Shown in pieces: positions 35,422 through 45,057 of a stretch of 64,000 nucleotides of DNA (position 1 is the stretch's first letter; every line of letters starts with the position of its first letter). The stretch is from contig SVDS01000009.1 of NCBI GenBank assembly GCA_015057715.1, positions 1-64,000 of the forward strand, read 5' to 3'. Source of the DNA: Paenibacillaceae bacterium (GTDB taxonomy: Bacteria; Bacillota; Clostridia; Lachnospirales; Lachnospiraceae). The notes below the pieces were generated by a model. That model did not search any database. It saw only the letters and a list, made by a program, of their open reading frames with translations, and was not told the origin of the DNA. The position numbers and the translations under genes are program-made.

Positions 35422-36417
35422 TTATGTTTTTTGTGTTAAATAGTTCCATGTCGTTTCCGGTACCAGTCTTTCTGCATCCTGGAACCCGCCTTTTTTAACA
35501 GCTTCTCTGACTCTTGAAGCGCTGATCACTTCTTCTCCCTGTATTTTTCGTTCAATCTCTATGACTTCTATTCCATATTCAGGGAGAATCTGTTTCATTG
35601 CTGTATTATAAGAACCAGTTACTCTGCATATAGGTTCTGTTCCTACGAACCGTCTGGTTATCTTAAGGGGAGGGGCAATTATTTCTGCAAACATTTCCAA
35701 GTCAAATTCACAATTGGCTTTATTTGCAAACGTCTTTTCTTTCAGATAGTAGGTGGGAAAAGTGGCGGCAGAAACCATATAATCAGAAGCCTGATGAACT
35801 ATGACCCGATTTAAATCTTCCGTTCCCTTTAAAACCATCTGATAACGGTCTTCTGCGCCATAAAAGGTCCGCTTATCCGATAATACAAACACATGCAGAT
35901 AGTCACACTGTTTCAAAGCTTCTTCTATTAAATACCGGTGTCCCAGTGTAAACGGATTACAGTTAGCTACGATTGCACCAACTATTCTCCCATAATCTTT
36001 GGCATCGATTGGTGTTATTTCCTGTATTGCCTGGATAAATTTTTCAAATCCCTGTTTCTCATTCTCCATAAACAATACAGATTTTGTCTGGAACACGGTA
36101 TAAAATCCTAAACTCTTAAACAGTTCCTCATTCTTTGGTTTTGTATATAGGACAAGCCTGCTTCTTCCATGCTCAAACTCATACTGAATCAGCTGGGATA
36201 CCACACTGCCGGATAATCCTTCTCCAAGATGATGAGGATCCACTGCAATGCATTTTAACACATTCTCTTCCACAGAACCTGCTGCAATGATTTTGTAATC
36301 ATCGTCAAGTATACATGCACTATATTCAATCCCCTCATCATAGTTAAGATCCTGACTGGCTAAAAATTTTATTAATTCCTCCAGTGCACGGCCCTGCAAT
36401 GGTCTTCCTTCCAGCAT
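35422..36417 (-). CDS. citC: [Citrate (pro-3S)-lyase] ligase CitC
   Basis: This 331-residue enzyme acetylates the thiol of the CitD prosthetic group with acetate and ATP, activating citrate lyase. The N-terminal 130 residues resemble a GNAT fold and the C-terminal part is a nucleotidyltransferase with the HxGH-type motif in IVANCNPFTLGHRYLIEEA and the downstream SASRVR. It is the last gene of the operon; many citrate lyase operons have citC first. Confidence 0.93.
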   Translation of the reverse strand: MLEGRPLQGRALEELIKFLASQDLNYDEGIEYSACILDDDYKIIAAGSVEENVLKCIAVDPHHLGEGLSGSVVSQLIQYEFEHGRSRLVLYTKPKNEELFKSLGFYTVFQTKSVLFMENEKQGFEKFIQAIQEITPIDAKDYGRIVGAIVANCNPFTLGHRYLIEEALKQCDYLHVFVLSDKRTFYGAEDRYQMVLKGTEDLNRVIVHQASDYMVSAATFPTYYLKEKTFANKANCEFDLEMFAEIIAPPLKITRRFVGTEPICRVTGSYNTAMKQILPEYGIEVIEIERKIQGEEVISASRVREAVKKGGFQDAERLVPETTWNYLTQKT

Positions 36418-36428
36418 AATTCACCTGC

Positions 36429-37319
36429 TCACTTTCCTGCCCACGCATCCTCAATCTCAGATAAAAAGATAGAGGCCGCCAGCAAATCGGCACACCCGCC
36501 GCTGCTATAGTTTTTATGAATAAAATAGGTGTCAAGTTTTATTAACTCCTCAATAGCACCTTGGGAATAGGCACCGCCTGTAAGCAAAAATTCCTGAGAC
36601 AGTTTCTGTACTTCCTTAAGCCCCTCACGCCTGCACCTGGACAGGATATTTCCATCTTCCACCTGACTCATCAGGGTAAACAGCGTCTGGATTTTCACCA
36701 GATTCCAATGGCGTCCCTCTTTTTTCCCCTGTCTGATAACCGGTAATGCCAGGTTTATGACGGAAGGATAACCATCTGCCGCCTCTCCCCTGATTCCTCT
36801 GGAACCATAAGTACATAAATTCTTTTGGCCATGGGTATCTTTACTGTTCTTAAACTGTATGGAGTCAAGTTCATTTAATAAAATATTCCGAACCATTTTT
36901 TGTTCCTGCATAATCAGTCTGCTTATGGACACCTGACCATACTTTTTAAAACAGCTTCCGGCAGCCGCACATAAGATACCCATGGTAAACACAGCCCCTT
37001 TATGGGTATTGACCTGTCTGGTTGCTTCATACATCGCATTTTCTGCCTGAATTCCAATCTGACGGATCTTTAAAAAGCAGCCTTCTGGTTTTTCAGACAT
37101 ATGAATTCCTGTTTCCGCAAATTTACGAAAATAAGGCAGCAAAGCATCTGTGCTTCTTTTAAATGTAAGCAGATTCATATCCCGGTGGGCTCCATTACTG
37201 AGCGGATCCACAAGTCCTGGCTTTGGCGCTGTATAAACTTCCTCCAGCAATGCTGATCCTGCCATGTTTCCAATCCAGCGGGCATAAGTATCATAGTTCT
37301 TCTTATCTGTATCTATCAT
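36429..37319 (-). CDS. citG: Triphosphoribosyl-dephospho-CoA synthase CitG
   Basis: This 296-residue enzyme makes the precursor of the citrate lyase prosthetic group from ATP and dephospho-CoA. Recognisable segments are LLEEVYTAPKPGLVDPLSNGAHRD (in part), TNTHKGAVFTMGILCAAAG-like sequence (here VNTHKGAVFTMGIL) and a late FLLTGGAYSQGAIEEL. Length equals stand-alone CitG; there is no CitX domain fused to it. The ATG follows the citF stop directly. Confidence 0.92.
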   Translation of the reverse strand: MIDTDKKNYDTYARWIGNMAGSALLEEVYTAPKPGLVDPLSNGAHRDMNLLTFKRSTDALLPYFRKFAETGIHMSEKPEGCFLKIRQIGIQAENAMYEATRQVNTHKGAVFTMGILCAAAGSCFKKYGQVSISRLIMQEQKMVRNILLNELDSIQFKNSKDTHGQKNLCTYGSRGIRGEAADGYPSVINLALPVIRQGKKEGRHWNLVKIQTLFTLMSQVEDGNILSRCRREGLKEVQKLSQEFLLTGGAYSQGAIEELIKLDTYFIHKNYSSGGCADLLAASIFLSEIEDAWAGK

Positions 37320-38882
37320 CTAATTATCTGCGAAAGTATATTCTTTCACCTTACGCACTACATCTAATATGGTTCCATCCCGGCTTTCGATAATACCTAC
37401 AACCTTATCATCAAATACCACTTTCTCCGGCTCACCAACCATGGAATAGGCAATGTCCCGAAGTTCTTCAATTGTTTTAAAAGGAAGGTCCACTCCTCTC
37501 ATGGCGTCAATTAAGTCCTGTCGCTTTGGATTAATGGCAATTCCATAATCAGTCACTACTACATCAATACTTTCTCCCGGAGTAGTCACAGCAGTAACTT
37601 CCGTACAGACAGCGGGAATTCTTCCCTGTAACAGCGGAACGATGACGATTGCACATTTGGCACCGGCAGCTGTGTCCGGATGTCCTCCCTGGGCTCCGGT
37701 TATCTCTCCGTCTGAGCCAACCACCACGTTACAGTTGAAATTAATATCTACTTCAAGAGCAGCCAGAATGACAAAATCCAGTTTATTCACCACCGCGCCT
37801 TTATTAAACGGATTTGCATATTCTCCGGCGGAAATACGAAAGTGTTTTAGATCTTTCACTGACTCGACTGCATCAAGATCGAAATCCTGGGTATCCAGCA
37901 GACAGTCTACCTGATCATTTGCTAACAGATCACACATGGGTTTTGTCAGGCCGCCTACACCAAAACGCATGCGGATATTGCGTTCCTTCATAATTTTAGA
38001 AAGTGAAATGGTAGATGCGATGGAGGCCCCTCCCACGCCGGTCTGATAGGAAAATCCATCTTTAAAATAAGGAGTATTAACAACAAACTGGGTACAGTAA
38101 TCAGCCATCATCAGCTTTCTCATATCTGTGGTGGGTTTTGCAGCACCTGTGGCAATCTTATCGGGATTTCCGATGGCATCTACCACGACTACATAATCCA
38201 CCTTTGTCATGCTGATGTGTGCAGGAAAATTGGGGAAAGGAACCAGGCAGTCGGTAATTGCAACGACCTGATCGGCATAATCTCCATCTACAAGAGCATA
38301 GGAAAGAACACCGCAGTTACTCTTGCCGCCGATTCCACGGCAGTTGCCATAATCGTCACAGGTTGGTGCACCGATAAATGCGATGTCGATTCTGGTTTCT
38401 CCGCTTTCAATGGCACGAACCCGGCCTCCATGAGAACGCATGATGGCCAAACCTTTTAACTTCCCGGCGGAAATAGCCTGTCCGATTTTTCCTCTGACAC
38501 CGGAGGACTGAATATTGGTTATGGTTCCATCTTCAATGTATGGAACGATTGGATCGTGAGCCTTACCAAGGGAACTGGCGCAAATGGTGATATCTTTAAT
38601 GCCCAGCCGGTGTACTTCTTCCATTACCATATTGACTATATAGTCACCTTCCCGAAAGTGATGATGGAAGCCAAGAGTCATACCATCTTTTATATTACAT
38701 TTAATCAGTGCATCATGAATACTGTCTACTAATTTACTCTTTGTATTATCACTCACACATCTGGTTACCGGGCCATCTTTTTTATAAGTATATCCGTCTC
38801 TGTAGTGAATTCCCTGGAACACTTCTTTTCCAGTGGCTTTCAAGATCTCATCCGGGATATCTCTTCCAACTGCATTTATCAT
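37320..38882 (-). CDS. citF: Citrate lyase alpha subunit CitF
   Basis: This subunit of about 520 residues is the citrate:acetyl-ACP transferase, which moves the acyl carrier protein from acetyl to citryl. It starts MINAVGRDIPDEI and has family stretches such as TLGFHHHFREGDYIVNMVM, GRVRAIESGETRIDIAFIGA and TVVTDYGIAINPKRQDL-like sequence near the C-terminus. GGGGGAT precedes the ATG at 38882, which lies one base after the citE stop. The frame open to 38963 inside citE is spurious. Confidence 0.94.
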   Translation of the reverse strand: MINAVGRDIPDEILKATGKEVFQGIHYRDGYTYKKDGPVTRCVSDNTKSKLVDSIHDALIKCNIKDGMTLGFHHHFREGDYIVNMVMEEVHRLGIKDITICASSLGKAHDPIVPYIEDGTITNIQSSGVRGKIGQAISAGKLKGLAIMRSHGGRVRAIESGETRIDIAFIGAPTCDDYGNCRGIGGKSNCGVLSYALVDGDYADQVVAITDCLVPFPNFPAHISMTKVDYVVVVDAIGNPDKIATGAAKPTTDMRKLMMADYCTQFVVNTPYFKDGFSYQTGVGGASIASTISLSKIMKERNIRMRFGVGGLTKPMCDLLANDQVDCLLDTQDFDLDAVESVKDLKHFRISAGEYANPFNKGAVVNKLDFVILAALEVDINFNCNVVVGSDGEITGAQGGHPDTAAGAKCAIVIVPLLQGRIPAVCTEVTAVTTPGESIDVVVTDYGIAINPKRQDLIDAMRGVDLPFKTIEELRDIAYSMVGEPEKVVFDDKVVGIIESRDGTILDVVRKVKEYTFADN

Positions 38883-38883
38883 T

Positions 38884-39786
38884 TTACAAATCCCCCTTAT
38901 ATACACCCGATGCTTTCGCCATATAAATGGTACGTATCGCACCGTCATAAAATGCGATATCAATCATCTTTCCATCAACGGTAAATACACCGATTCCCTT
39001 TGCCTTCTTATCATCGATTTCCTTGACTACCTTTTCTGCAAAGATAATGTCTTTCATTGTTGGTGTAAATATTTCATGTACAATATTGATCTGTCTTGGA
39101 TTTATAATTGATTTTCCGTCAAATCCCATTAGATGAATGGATTCAACCTCTTTTCGGAAGCCTTCCATGTCATCTAAATTCGTATAAACGGTATCAAAGC
39201 ACTGGACGCCGGCCGCTCTGGCTGCTATGATCATATGCTGCCTTGCACCCATGAGCTCCACTCCGGTTCCGGTAATGCGTGTCTGTAAATCTTTGGTGTA
39301 ATCTCCTCCGGAAAGGGCTATACCAAAAAGCCGTTCTGAGGATTCACAGATTTCAAGAACCTTCATTACTCCTCTGGCGGATTCAATGGCTGCCATAATA
39401 AGGGTTCTTCCTTCTGGAATATCAAACTCTTTTTCTGCTGCAGCAACCGCTTCCTCAACCAGCTTCACATCCTCTGCCCGCTCTGTTTTTGGAATTCGTA
39501 TGGAATCGCATCCGCCTGCTACTGCACAGCGGATATCTTCCTTCCAGTAAGGGGTATCCAGGGCATTGATCCGGACTACCCGTTCACATCCATGGTAATT
39601 GATTTCTTTCAGTGCATGATAAAGGGAAAAACGTGCAGCATCCTTTTGGTTTTCGGCCACTGCATCCTCTAAATCCAGCATAATGGAATCTGGCTTATAA
39701 ATGTAGGGATCTTTGATTAACCCCGGCTTCTGGGCATTTAAAAACATCATGGTTCTTCTTAATCGTTTCTTTTCCGGATTCATCAT
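38884..39786 (-). CDS. citE: Citrate lyase beta subunit CitE
   Basis: This subunit of 300 residues cleaves citryl-ACP to acetyl-ACP and oxaloacetate. It is of the HpcH/HpaI aldolase fold: RRTMMFLNAQKPGLIKD, SIMLDLEDAVAENQKDAAR, and metal-site regions IRIPKTERAEDV and MAAIESARGV. GGGGAGG is nine bases from the ATG at 39786, which overlaps the citD stop (ATGA). Confidence 0.94.
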   Translation of the reverse strand: MMNPEKKRLRRTMMFLNAQKPGLIKDPYIYKPDSIMLDLEDAVAENQKDAARFSLYHALKEINYHGCERVVRINALDTPYWKEDIRCAVAGGCDSIRIPKTERAEDVKLVEEAVAAAEKEFDIPEGRTLIMAAIESARGVMKVLEICESSERLFGIALSGGDYTKDLQTRITGTGVELMGARQHMIIAARAAGVQCFDTVYTNLDDMEGFRKEVESIHLMGFDGKSIINPRQINIVHEIFTPTMKDIIFAEKVVKEIDDKKAKGIGVFTVDGKMIDIAFYDGAIRTIYMAKASGVYKGDL

Positions 39787-40082
39787 CGAACAGCTCCTCC
39801 CCATGGAAGATGATCAAATTGCCCGATAGAACGGAATAATGCCCCTTCTACACGCGCTTTTATTGTACAATCCAGTGCTCCTTTGTCTACGATAGAGATT
39901 TTCACCTGACTGACTTCCATATTCTTTAGCGTTTCCATCACAACCTTTTTGATCTGATTACCAAACTGATTAATAACCACACTTTCCAGGTTAAATTCTA
40001 TGCCATTATTACCAGGTTCTACCGTAACCTGGCAGTCGCTGGATTCCAGTGTTCCGGCCATTGCCGGCTGCACGATTTCCAT
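39783..40082 (-). CDS. citD: Citrate lyase acyl carrier protein CitD (gamma subunit)
   Basis: This 99-residue protein carries the phosphoribosyl-dephospho-CoA group. The attachment serine lies in the N-terminal AMAGTLESSDCQV (Ser14 or Ser15). AGGAGGAAC precedes the ATG. It sits between the hydratase gene and citE and overlaps the latter by four bases. Confidence 0.93.
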   Translation of the reverse strand: MEIVQPAMAGTLESSDCQVTVEPGNNGIEFNLESVVINQFGNQIKKVVMETLKNMEVSQVKISIVDKGALDCTIKARVEGALFRSIGQFDHLPWGGAVR

Positions 40083-40098
40083 ATTGTTCCTCCTCTTA

Positions 40099-42384
40099 TT
40101 ACCTTTTTCTGTTGTAATTGATTAAGCTTCCTGCTTTAACAATCTCACGTTCTTCCTGAGTCATGTCCGTAATATATAAATGAATTTCCCGGGCTGAATC
40201 TTCTTTCACCACATAGGCTGTGATATCTGACATATTTCCACTTTCTAATGCAGTACGTACTCCAGGGACAAAAATATAATCACCTGTTTCAAATTCCGGC
40301 TCTTCCTTCATCTGAAATGGCAGCATTCCCCAGTTTATCACATTCGAACGATAGCGTTTTGTGGCATATTCTCTGGTTATATTTGCAAGTCCGCCAATCA
40401 CTCTCTGACAGCTGGCTGCCTGTTCTCTGGCAGAACCATCTCCTGGCTTAATTGCATAAATCATACTTCCGATTTCTGTATCAGATATTTCAATGGTTTC
40501 CATACCAGGTATTTTTTTGATTGAATCGTAGATCTTTGTTAACTCTGGTTCTAATTCTGCCGGAGATTTTCCTGCAGTTCTTGCTTTTTCCAGACGGTCA
40601 GTACCTTTACTTCGTTCTACATAAGCAGGATCTCTTCTGGATAAGGTGAATTCAGCAAGTCCCAATGGATTGGAACGGTAAGAAGCGGTTTCACCGGAAG
40701 GTATTAACTCATCTGTAGTTGTAACCTCATCCATAATCTTAGAGCACACCTTTAAGAGAATGTTCTCTGTCAAAGCGCTCATTTCCGGCCAGTCTTTAAT
40801 ATTGGGGCCGCATACCAGTTCCTTCTCTTTTTGTTCCTGATTAAATCCCTGGTATATTCTCTTTTTATATACAGAGCTGTCAAACTGATAATCCGGTATA
40901 TCTCCCCAGCAGTCAAAGGCTTCTGCAGAAGTAAGAACACCTCCGTTTGCTGCAGTGGCTGCAATGGAGCGGGCATCCATCAGTGCAACGGCTGCCATCT
41001 GACCGTTTCCAGGCTTGGAGCCTTCCCGGTTGGGGAAGTTTCTTGTGGTATGACGGATACTTAAGCCATTATGAGCAGGTGTATCTCCTGCACCAAAGCA
41101 TGGTCCGCAGAATGCAGTCTTTAACACGGCTCCTGCTTCCATTAAATCTGTCACAGCACCTTTTTTCACCAGATCCATGTAAACAGGCTGTGATGACGGA
41201 TAAACGGAAAGAGAGAATTCACCATAGCCGCAGTCTCTTCCTTTTAATGCATTGGCAGCTTCTATGACATTGGTATAATTGCCTCCTGCACAGCCAGCGA
41301 TAATTCCCTGCTGGACCTGAAGTTTTCCATTGATTATTTTATCGGTCAGAGTAAATGGGGCACGCCCCTTACTTACTTTCTCTGCCTCTTTTTCCACCTG
41401 ACGCAGAATATCAACCAGATTTTCATTCAGCTCATTAATTTCATATGTATTACTTGGGTGAAATGGCAGTGCGATCATGGGTTTCACTGTGCTTAAATCC
41501 ACAGATACACAGCCATCATAATAAGCCCTGTCTGCAGGTTTTAATTCCTGATAATCCGCCTCTCTGCCATGAACGGACAAGTAACTTTTTGTATCCTCAT
41601 CTGTACTCCATATGGAGCTTAAACAGGTAGTTTCCGTTGTCATTACATCAATTCCATTACGGAAGTCCGTGCTCATAGAGGCAATTCCTGGTCCCACGAA
41701 TTCCATTACTTTATTTTTCACATAACCATTTTTAAATACTGCACCGATAATTGCCAGGGCAATATCCTGTGGTCCCACTCCAGGATTTGGCTTTCCAGTG
41801 AGGTAAACTGCAATAATATCAGGATAAGCCAGATCATAGGTATCAGAAAGAAGCTGTTTTACCAGCTCACCGCCGCCCTCTCCAATTGCCATGGTTCCCA
41901 GTGCACCATAACGGGTATGGGAATCAGAACCTAAAATCATCTGACCGCCGCCTGCATGCATTTCCCTCATATACTGATGAATGACTGCAATATGAGGGGG
42001 AACATAGATGCCCCCATACTTTTGTGCCGCAGACAAACCAAAAACATGATCGTCTTCATTTATGGTACCGCCAACTGCACACAAAGAATTGTGGCAGTTG
42101 GTCAGTACATAAGGAATGGGGAATTTATCCATACCAGAAGCTTTGGCGGTCTGGATAACTCCTACAAATGTGAGATCATGGGAGGTCATGGCATCAAATT
42201 TAATTTTCAAATGAGACATATCTTCAGAAGTGTTATGGTTCTTTAAAATATGATAGGAGATTGTCCCTTTTTTTGCTTCTTCTTTCTCTGAATCTGTCAA
42301 AGCTCCTGATTTAAGGTAATCTTCCTCAGAAACAATTTCCTGACCATGAATCAGATACACGCCGCTGTCATAAAGTTTTACCAC
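40099..42384 (-). CDS. Aconitase-family hydratase
   Basis: This enzyme of about 761 residues belongs to the aconitase superfamily. The Fe-S ligands are visible in [11 protein letters not shown] and [10 protein letters not shown], and the aconitase landmark [20 protein letters not shown] lies in the N-terminal third. The C-terminal swivel domain contains [15 protein letters not shown]. The frame includes an ATG at 42402, but AGGAGG lies inside the first codons and eight bases before an in-frame GTG at 42384, the likelier start. Placed between a PrpF-type isomerase and citD, it probably interconverts cis-aconitate and citrate. Confidence 0.88.
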   Translation of the reverse strand: MVKLYDSGVYLIHGQEIVSEEDYLKSGALTDSEKEEAKKGTISYHILKNHNTSEDMSHLKIKFDAMTSHDLTFVGVIQTAKASGMDKFPIPYVLTNCHNSLCAVGGTINEDDHVFGLSAAQKYGGIYVPPHIAVIHQYMREMHAGGGQMILGSDSHTRYGALGTMAIGEGGGELVKQLLSDTYDLAYPDIIAVYLTGKPNPGVGPQDIALAIIGAVFKNGYVKNKVMEFVGPGIASMSTDFRNGIDVMTTETTCLSSIWSTDEDTKSYLSVHGREADYQELKPADRAYYDGCVSVDLSTVKPMIALPFHPSNTYEINELNENLVDILRQVEKEAEKVSKGRAPFTLTDKIINGKLQVQQGIIAGCAGGNYTNVIEAANALKGRDCGYGEFSLSVYPSSQPVYMDLVKKGAVTDLMEAGAVLKTAFCGPCFGAGDTPAHNGLSIRHTTRNFPNREGSKPGNGQMAAVALMDARSIAATAANGGVLTSAEAFDCWGDIPDYQFDSSVYKKRIYQGFNQEQKEKELVCGPNIKDWPEMSALTENILLKVCSKIMDEVTTTDELIPSGETASYRSNPLGLAEFTLSRRDPAYVERSKGTDRLEKARTAGKSPAELEPELTKIYDSIKKIPGMETIEISDTEIGSMIYAIKPGDGSAREQAASCQRVIGGLANITREYATKRYRSNVINWGMLPFQMKEEPEFETGDYIFVPGVRTALESGNMSDITAYVVKEDSAREIHLYITDMTQEEREIVKAGSLINYNRKR

Positions 42385-42433
42385 GTCTAAATCCTCCTGC
42401 ATTCTAACAATTAAGTTATTTCATCATTCCCAA

Positions 42434-43576
42434 TCAACAATATGTAAATCCTTCCAGTATCAGATTTGCGGTTCTGAATCCAAATGTATCTTCCACGATT
42501 GTTTCATTTCCTTCCACATGGAAATCAACACCTGCTTCCAAAATACCGCCTGCATGGCCGATACGGATAAACTTTGTATCTGCTTCCGGTCTTAAAACCT
42601 GGTTTACCACACTGCCTGGAATTATGGCAGCAGCAGCTGTACACATGGCACCAGTCATGGCGTAGGTGGGATGGGTCTTTTGCATTGACATCATGCGGGA
42701 TAACAGATCAATGTTATCCCCTTTTATAGTGCTGCCTGAGTTGGTCACATACTCATCCGGTTCTGCCACAAAAGTCATTTTGGGGATTCCGGGCATCTCC
42801 CATGCCGATTTCTTATAGTCAGTAATTAATCCCATTTTAACAGCTGCAAGTCCTCTTACTGTCTCTAAAAGATCCAGTTTTTCCTGGTCTGAATCCAGAT
42901 CTTTTGGAAGTTCTTTTCCCGTCAGTCCCAGATCAGAAGCCTTTACAAATACCAGTGGATTGGCTGCATCAACGATGGATACTTCTACCTGCCCAATTCC
43001 AGGAACCTCCAGCAGATCCACCGCATTGCCAGTAGGCATAAGCTTTCCGGAAACACTTCCGGCAGGATCAAGAAACTTCATTTTAACCGGTGCACCAGTT
43101 CCCGGAACTCCGGCAATGGCAAAATCACCATCGTATTTGACTGCTCCGTCTTTTACCTGTACCTCTTCTTCAATAATTTTCCCTGTATTCGTATTAAACA
43201 CTTTAACAATTGTCACAGGCTCGGTTATTTTTACAAGTCCCTGTTCAACCGCAAAAGGTCCCACTCCGGAAGAAATATTGCCGCAGTTTCCTTTGTAGCT
43301 TACAAGGGGTTTATCTACTGATACCTGTGCAAAGGTATAATCCACGTCTGCATCCTCACGGCCTGATACTCCTATAATTGCAACCTTACTTGTAACAGAA
43401 GCTGCACCGCCCAGACCATTAATCTGCTTTATATCAGGACTTCCCATGATTTTCATGAGGATTTCATCCCTTGCCTGCTCCTCAGAAGGAAGATAATTCT
43501 CCAGTATGTACACACCTTTACTGGTACCTCCCCGCATAATGGAACAGGGAATTCTTCTTCTTTGCCTATCTAACAT
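42434..43576 (-). CDS. PrpF-type isomerase (aconitate isomerase-like)
   Basis: This 380-residue protein has the two-domain PrpF/diaminopimelate-epimerase-like fold. Typical motifs are PCSIMRGGTSKGVYIL at the N-terminus, GNCGNISSGVGPFAVEQG around residue 100 and YAMTGAMCTAAAAIIPGSVV near residue 310. PrpF proteins isomerise the double bond of (2-methyl)aconitate; relatives are 4-oxalomesaconate tautomerases. Next to an aconitase homologue and citrate lyase, trans- to cis-aconitate isomerisation is the most coherent reading. GGAGGAT precedes the ATG. Confidence 0.85.
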   Translation of the reverse strand: MLDRQRRRIPCSIMRGGTSKGVYILENYLPSEEQARDEILMKIMGSPDIKQINGLGGAASVTSKVAIIGVSGREDADVDYTFAQVSVDKPLVSYKGNCGNISSGVGPFAVEQGLVKITEPVTIVKVFNTNTGKIIEEEVQVKDGAVKYDGDFAIAGVPGTGAPVKMKFLDPAGSVSGKLMPTGNAVDLLEVPGIGQVEVSIVDAANPLVFVKASDLGLTGKELPKDLDSDQEKLDLLETVRGLAAVKMGLITDYKKSAWEMPGIPKMTFVAEPDEYVTNSGSTIKGDNIDLLSRMMSMQKTHPTYAMTGAMCTAAAAIIPGSVVNQVLRPEADTKFIRIGHAGGILEAGVDFHVEGNETIVEDTFGFRTANLILEGFTYC

Positions 43577-43590
43577 TATGTATCCTCCAA

Positions 43591-44865
43591 TTATCGAATA
43601 ATTCCATAAATTCCGATTGTTGCTAAAATTGCATTAGCGATTACGCAAACAAATGCGATTAAAAACAAACGGCCGAACAGTTTATTCTGCTCCTGATCTT
43701 TGTCCTCAGCACTTGACGCTGTCATATATGCGGCCAGGATGAGTCCGCCTCCGGTAGAAGCCGGGCTGAATGCTGCTGATAAAGAAGAAGTAATTACAAC
43801 ACTGGCAAGCTCTGCAAAACCAGCATTGCCGGTTCCTAATGACTGTACAATCGGACCCAGTGTGGGGATCATGGAAGGCATTACCACACCTGTAGTTGAG
43901 CTGAAGAATGATAAAATAGAAGAACTGATTCCAATAATTGGAGCTGCTGTATTTGGTGTCATAATTGATAACAGACCTTTGGACATCAGATCCAGTCCGC
44001 CCAGTTCAATAACAACGTTCATTAACACACCAACACCACAGATTAAAATAAGGGTTCCCCATGGTACCTTTACCAACGCTTTCTTTTCATCCGTTACGCC
44101 TAAAATTACCAATACTGCTGCAACTAAAAATGAAGCAAGACCTACGTTAATATTCAGACCTACAACCATGACTACCATAACCAGTACGCCAGTGATTGTA
44201 ATCCACTGCTGTTTATTCAGATGCTCTTTGACTTTAAGTGAAATATTGTTATTGTCCGCAGGTTTAATCTTCCAGATCTTATAATAAATAGAGAAACCTA
44301 TCATAAGAATGGTTGACCATAAAATGCAGTTCCACATAACTGGAATTTCAAATCCGGTAAAACCTGCCTCTGTACCAAGCTTCTCCATCAATACTCCAGG
44401 AGGGGTTAATGGGGACAGGGTAAAACCATTGGCTGCCACTTTGGCCGCCAAAGCAAATAACAATGGATTTTCTCCCATGCTGACTGCAATCGTTACTGCA
44501 ACAACTGTCATCAAGTTTCCTACCGCGATATTACCTGGCCCGATAATCGTCAGGAATCCAGCTACAAGGAATATAATGACCGGAACCAGATAAGTTCTCT
44601 TTCCTGCAAGTCCGATTCCCTTTTTTGCAACAAGTTCCAAGGTACCATTCACCTGTGCAACGCTGAACAAAAATGATACACCAACCAGTGTAATAAACAA
44701 TTTCGCATCAAAACCGGCCAGTACCTTGCTGTCACTTAAGCCCCCCAATCTGGCAAGAATCAACGCTGATCCGATCGCCAGAACACCAATATTGCACTTT
44801 TTAACAAACCCAATTGCCACTACTACAAACAAAAATAGAATAGATATAATATCTATGTAGTTCAT
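43591..44865 (-). CDS. MatC/SLC13-like carboxylate transporter
   Basis: This 424-residue membrane protein with about 11 helices resembles the ion transporter superfamily branch that holds the MatC dicarboxylate carrier and SLC13 permeases. It has a duplicated pattern with helical hairpins rich in Ser/Thr/Pro: FTLSPLTPPGVLMEKLG (first half) and AAFSPASTGGGLILAAY (second half). As first gene of the operon it is the probable importer of the tricarboxylate that the downstream enzymes use, likely coupled to Na+ or H+. GAGGTGG precedes the ATG. Confidence 0.82.
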   Translation of the reverse strand: MNYIDIISILFLFVVVAIGFVKKCNIGVLAIGSALILARLGGLSDSKVLAGFDAKLFITLVGVSFLFSVAQVNGTLELVAKKGIGLAGKRTYLVPVIIFLVAGFLTIIGPGNIAVGNLMTVVAVTIAVSMGENPLLFALAAKVAANGFTLSPLTPPGVLMEKLGTEAGFTGFEIPVMWNCILWSTILMIGFSIYYKIWKIKPADNNNISLKVKEHLNKQQWITITGVLVMVVMVVGLNINVGLASFLVAAVLVILGVTDEKKALVKVPWGTLILICGVGVLMNVVIELGGLDLMSKGLLSIMTPNTAAPIIGISSSILSFFSSTTGVVMPSMIPTLGPIVQSLGTGNAGFAELASVVITSSLSAAFSPASTGGGLILAAYMTASSAEDKDQEQNKLFGRLFLIAFVCVIANAILATIGIYGIIR

Positions 44866-44912
44866 GCCTGTTCCACCTCATTATTAAATTTTATCTAACG
44901 GTTACCATCTCT

Positions 44913-45004
44913 GAATTATAATTCGATCGATATGGTAAATATAACATTTTCTTAACTATATGTCTAATTCATGTTTTTCATATAAACTATAGTATTTAAC
45001 TATA
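44913..45004. promoter_or_regulatory. Divergent control region of the tricarboxylate operon
   Basis: A perfect 12-bp palindrome GAATTATAATTC (44913-44924) contains the minus-strand -10 TATAAT of the transporter operon; no good -35 is seen, as expected of an activated promoter. Three copies of AACTATA lie at 44954, 44985 and 44998 and could be binding sites of the divergent LysR regulator. Confidence 0.45.
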
Positions 45005-45057
45005 ATTTTCTTGTGTTTTTGATTTGCTTCAGGTAAAATGGATAAAGAGGTGATACC

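Noticed and set aside
43700-44284. 194-codon plus-strand ORF
   Set aside because: It is antisense to the carboxylate transporter gene and its low-complexity Pro/Thr/Ser-rich composition is typical of a shadow frame.
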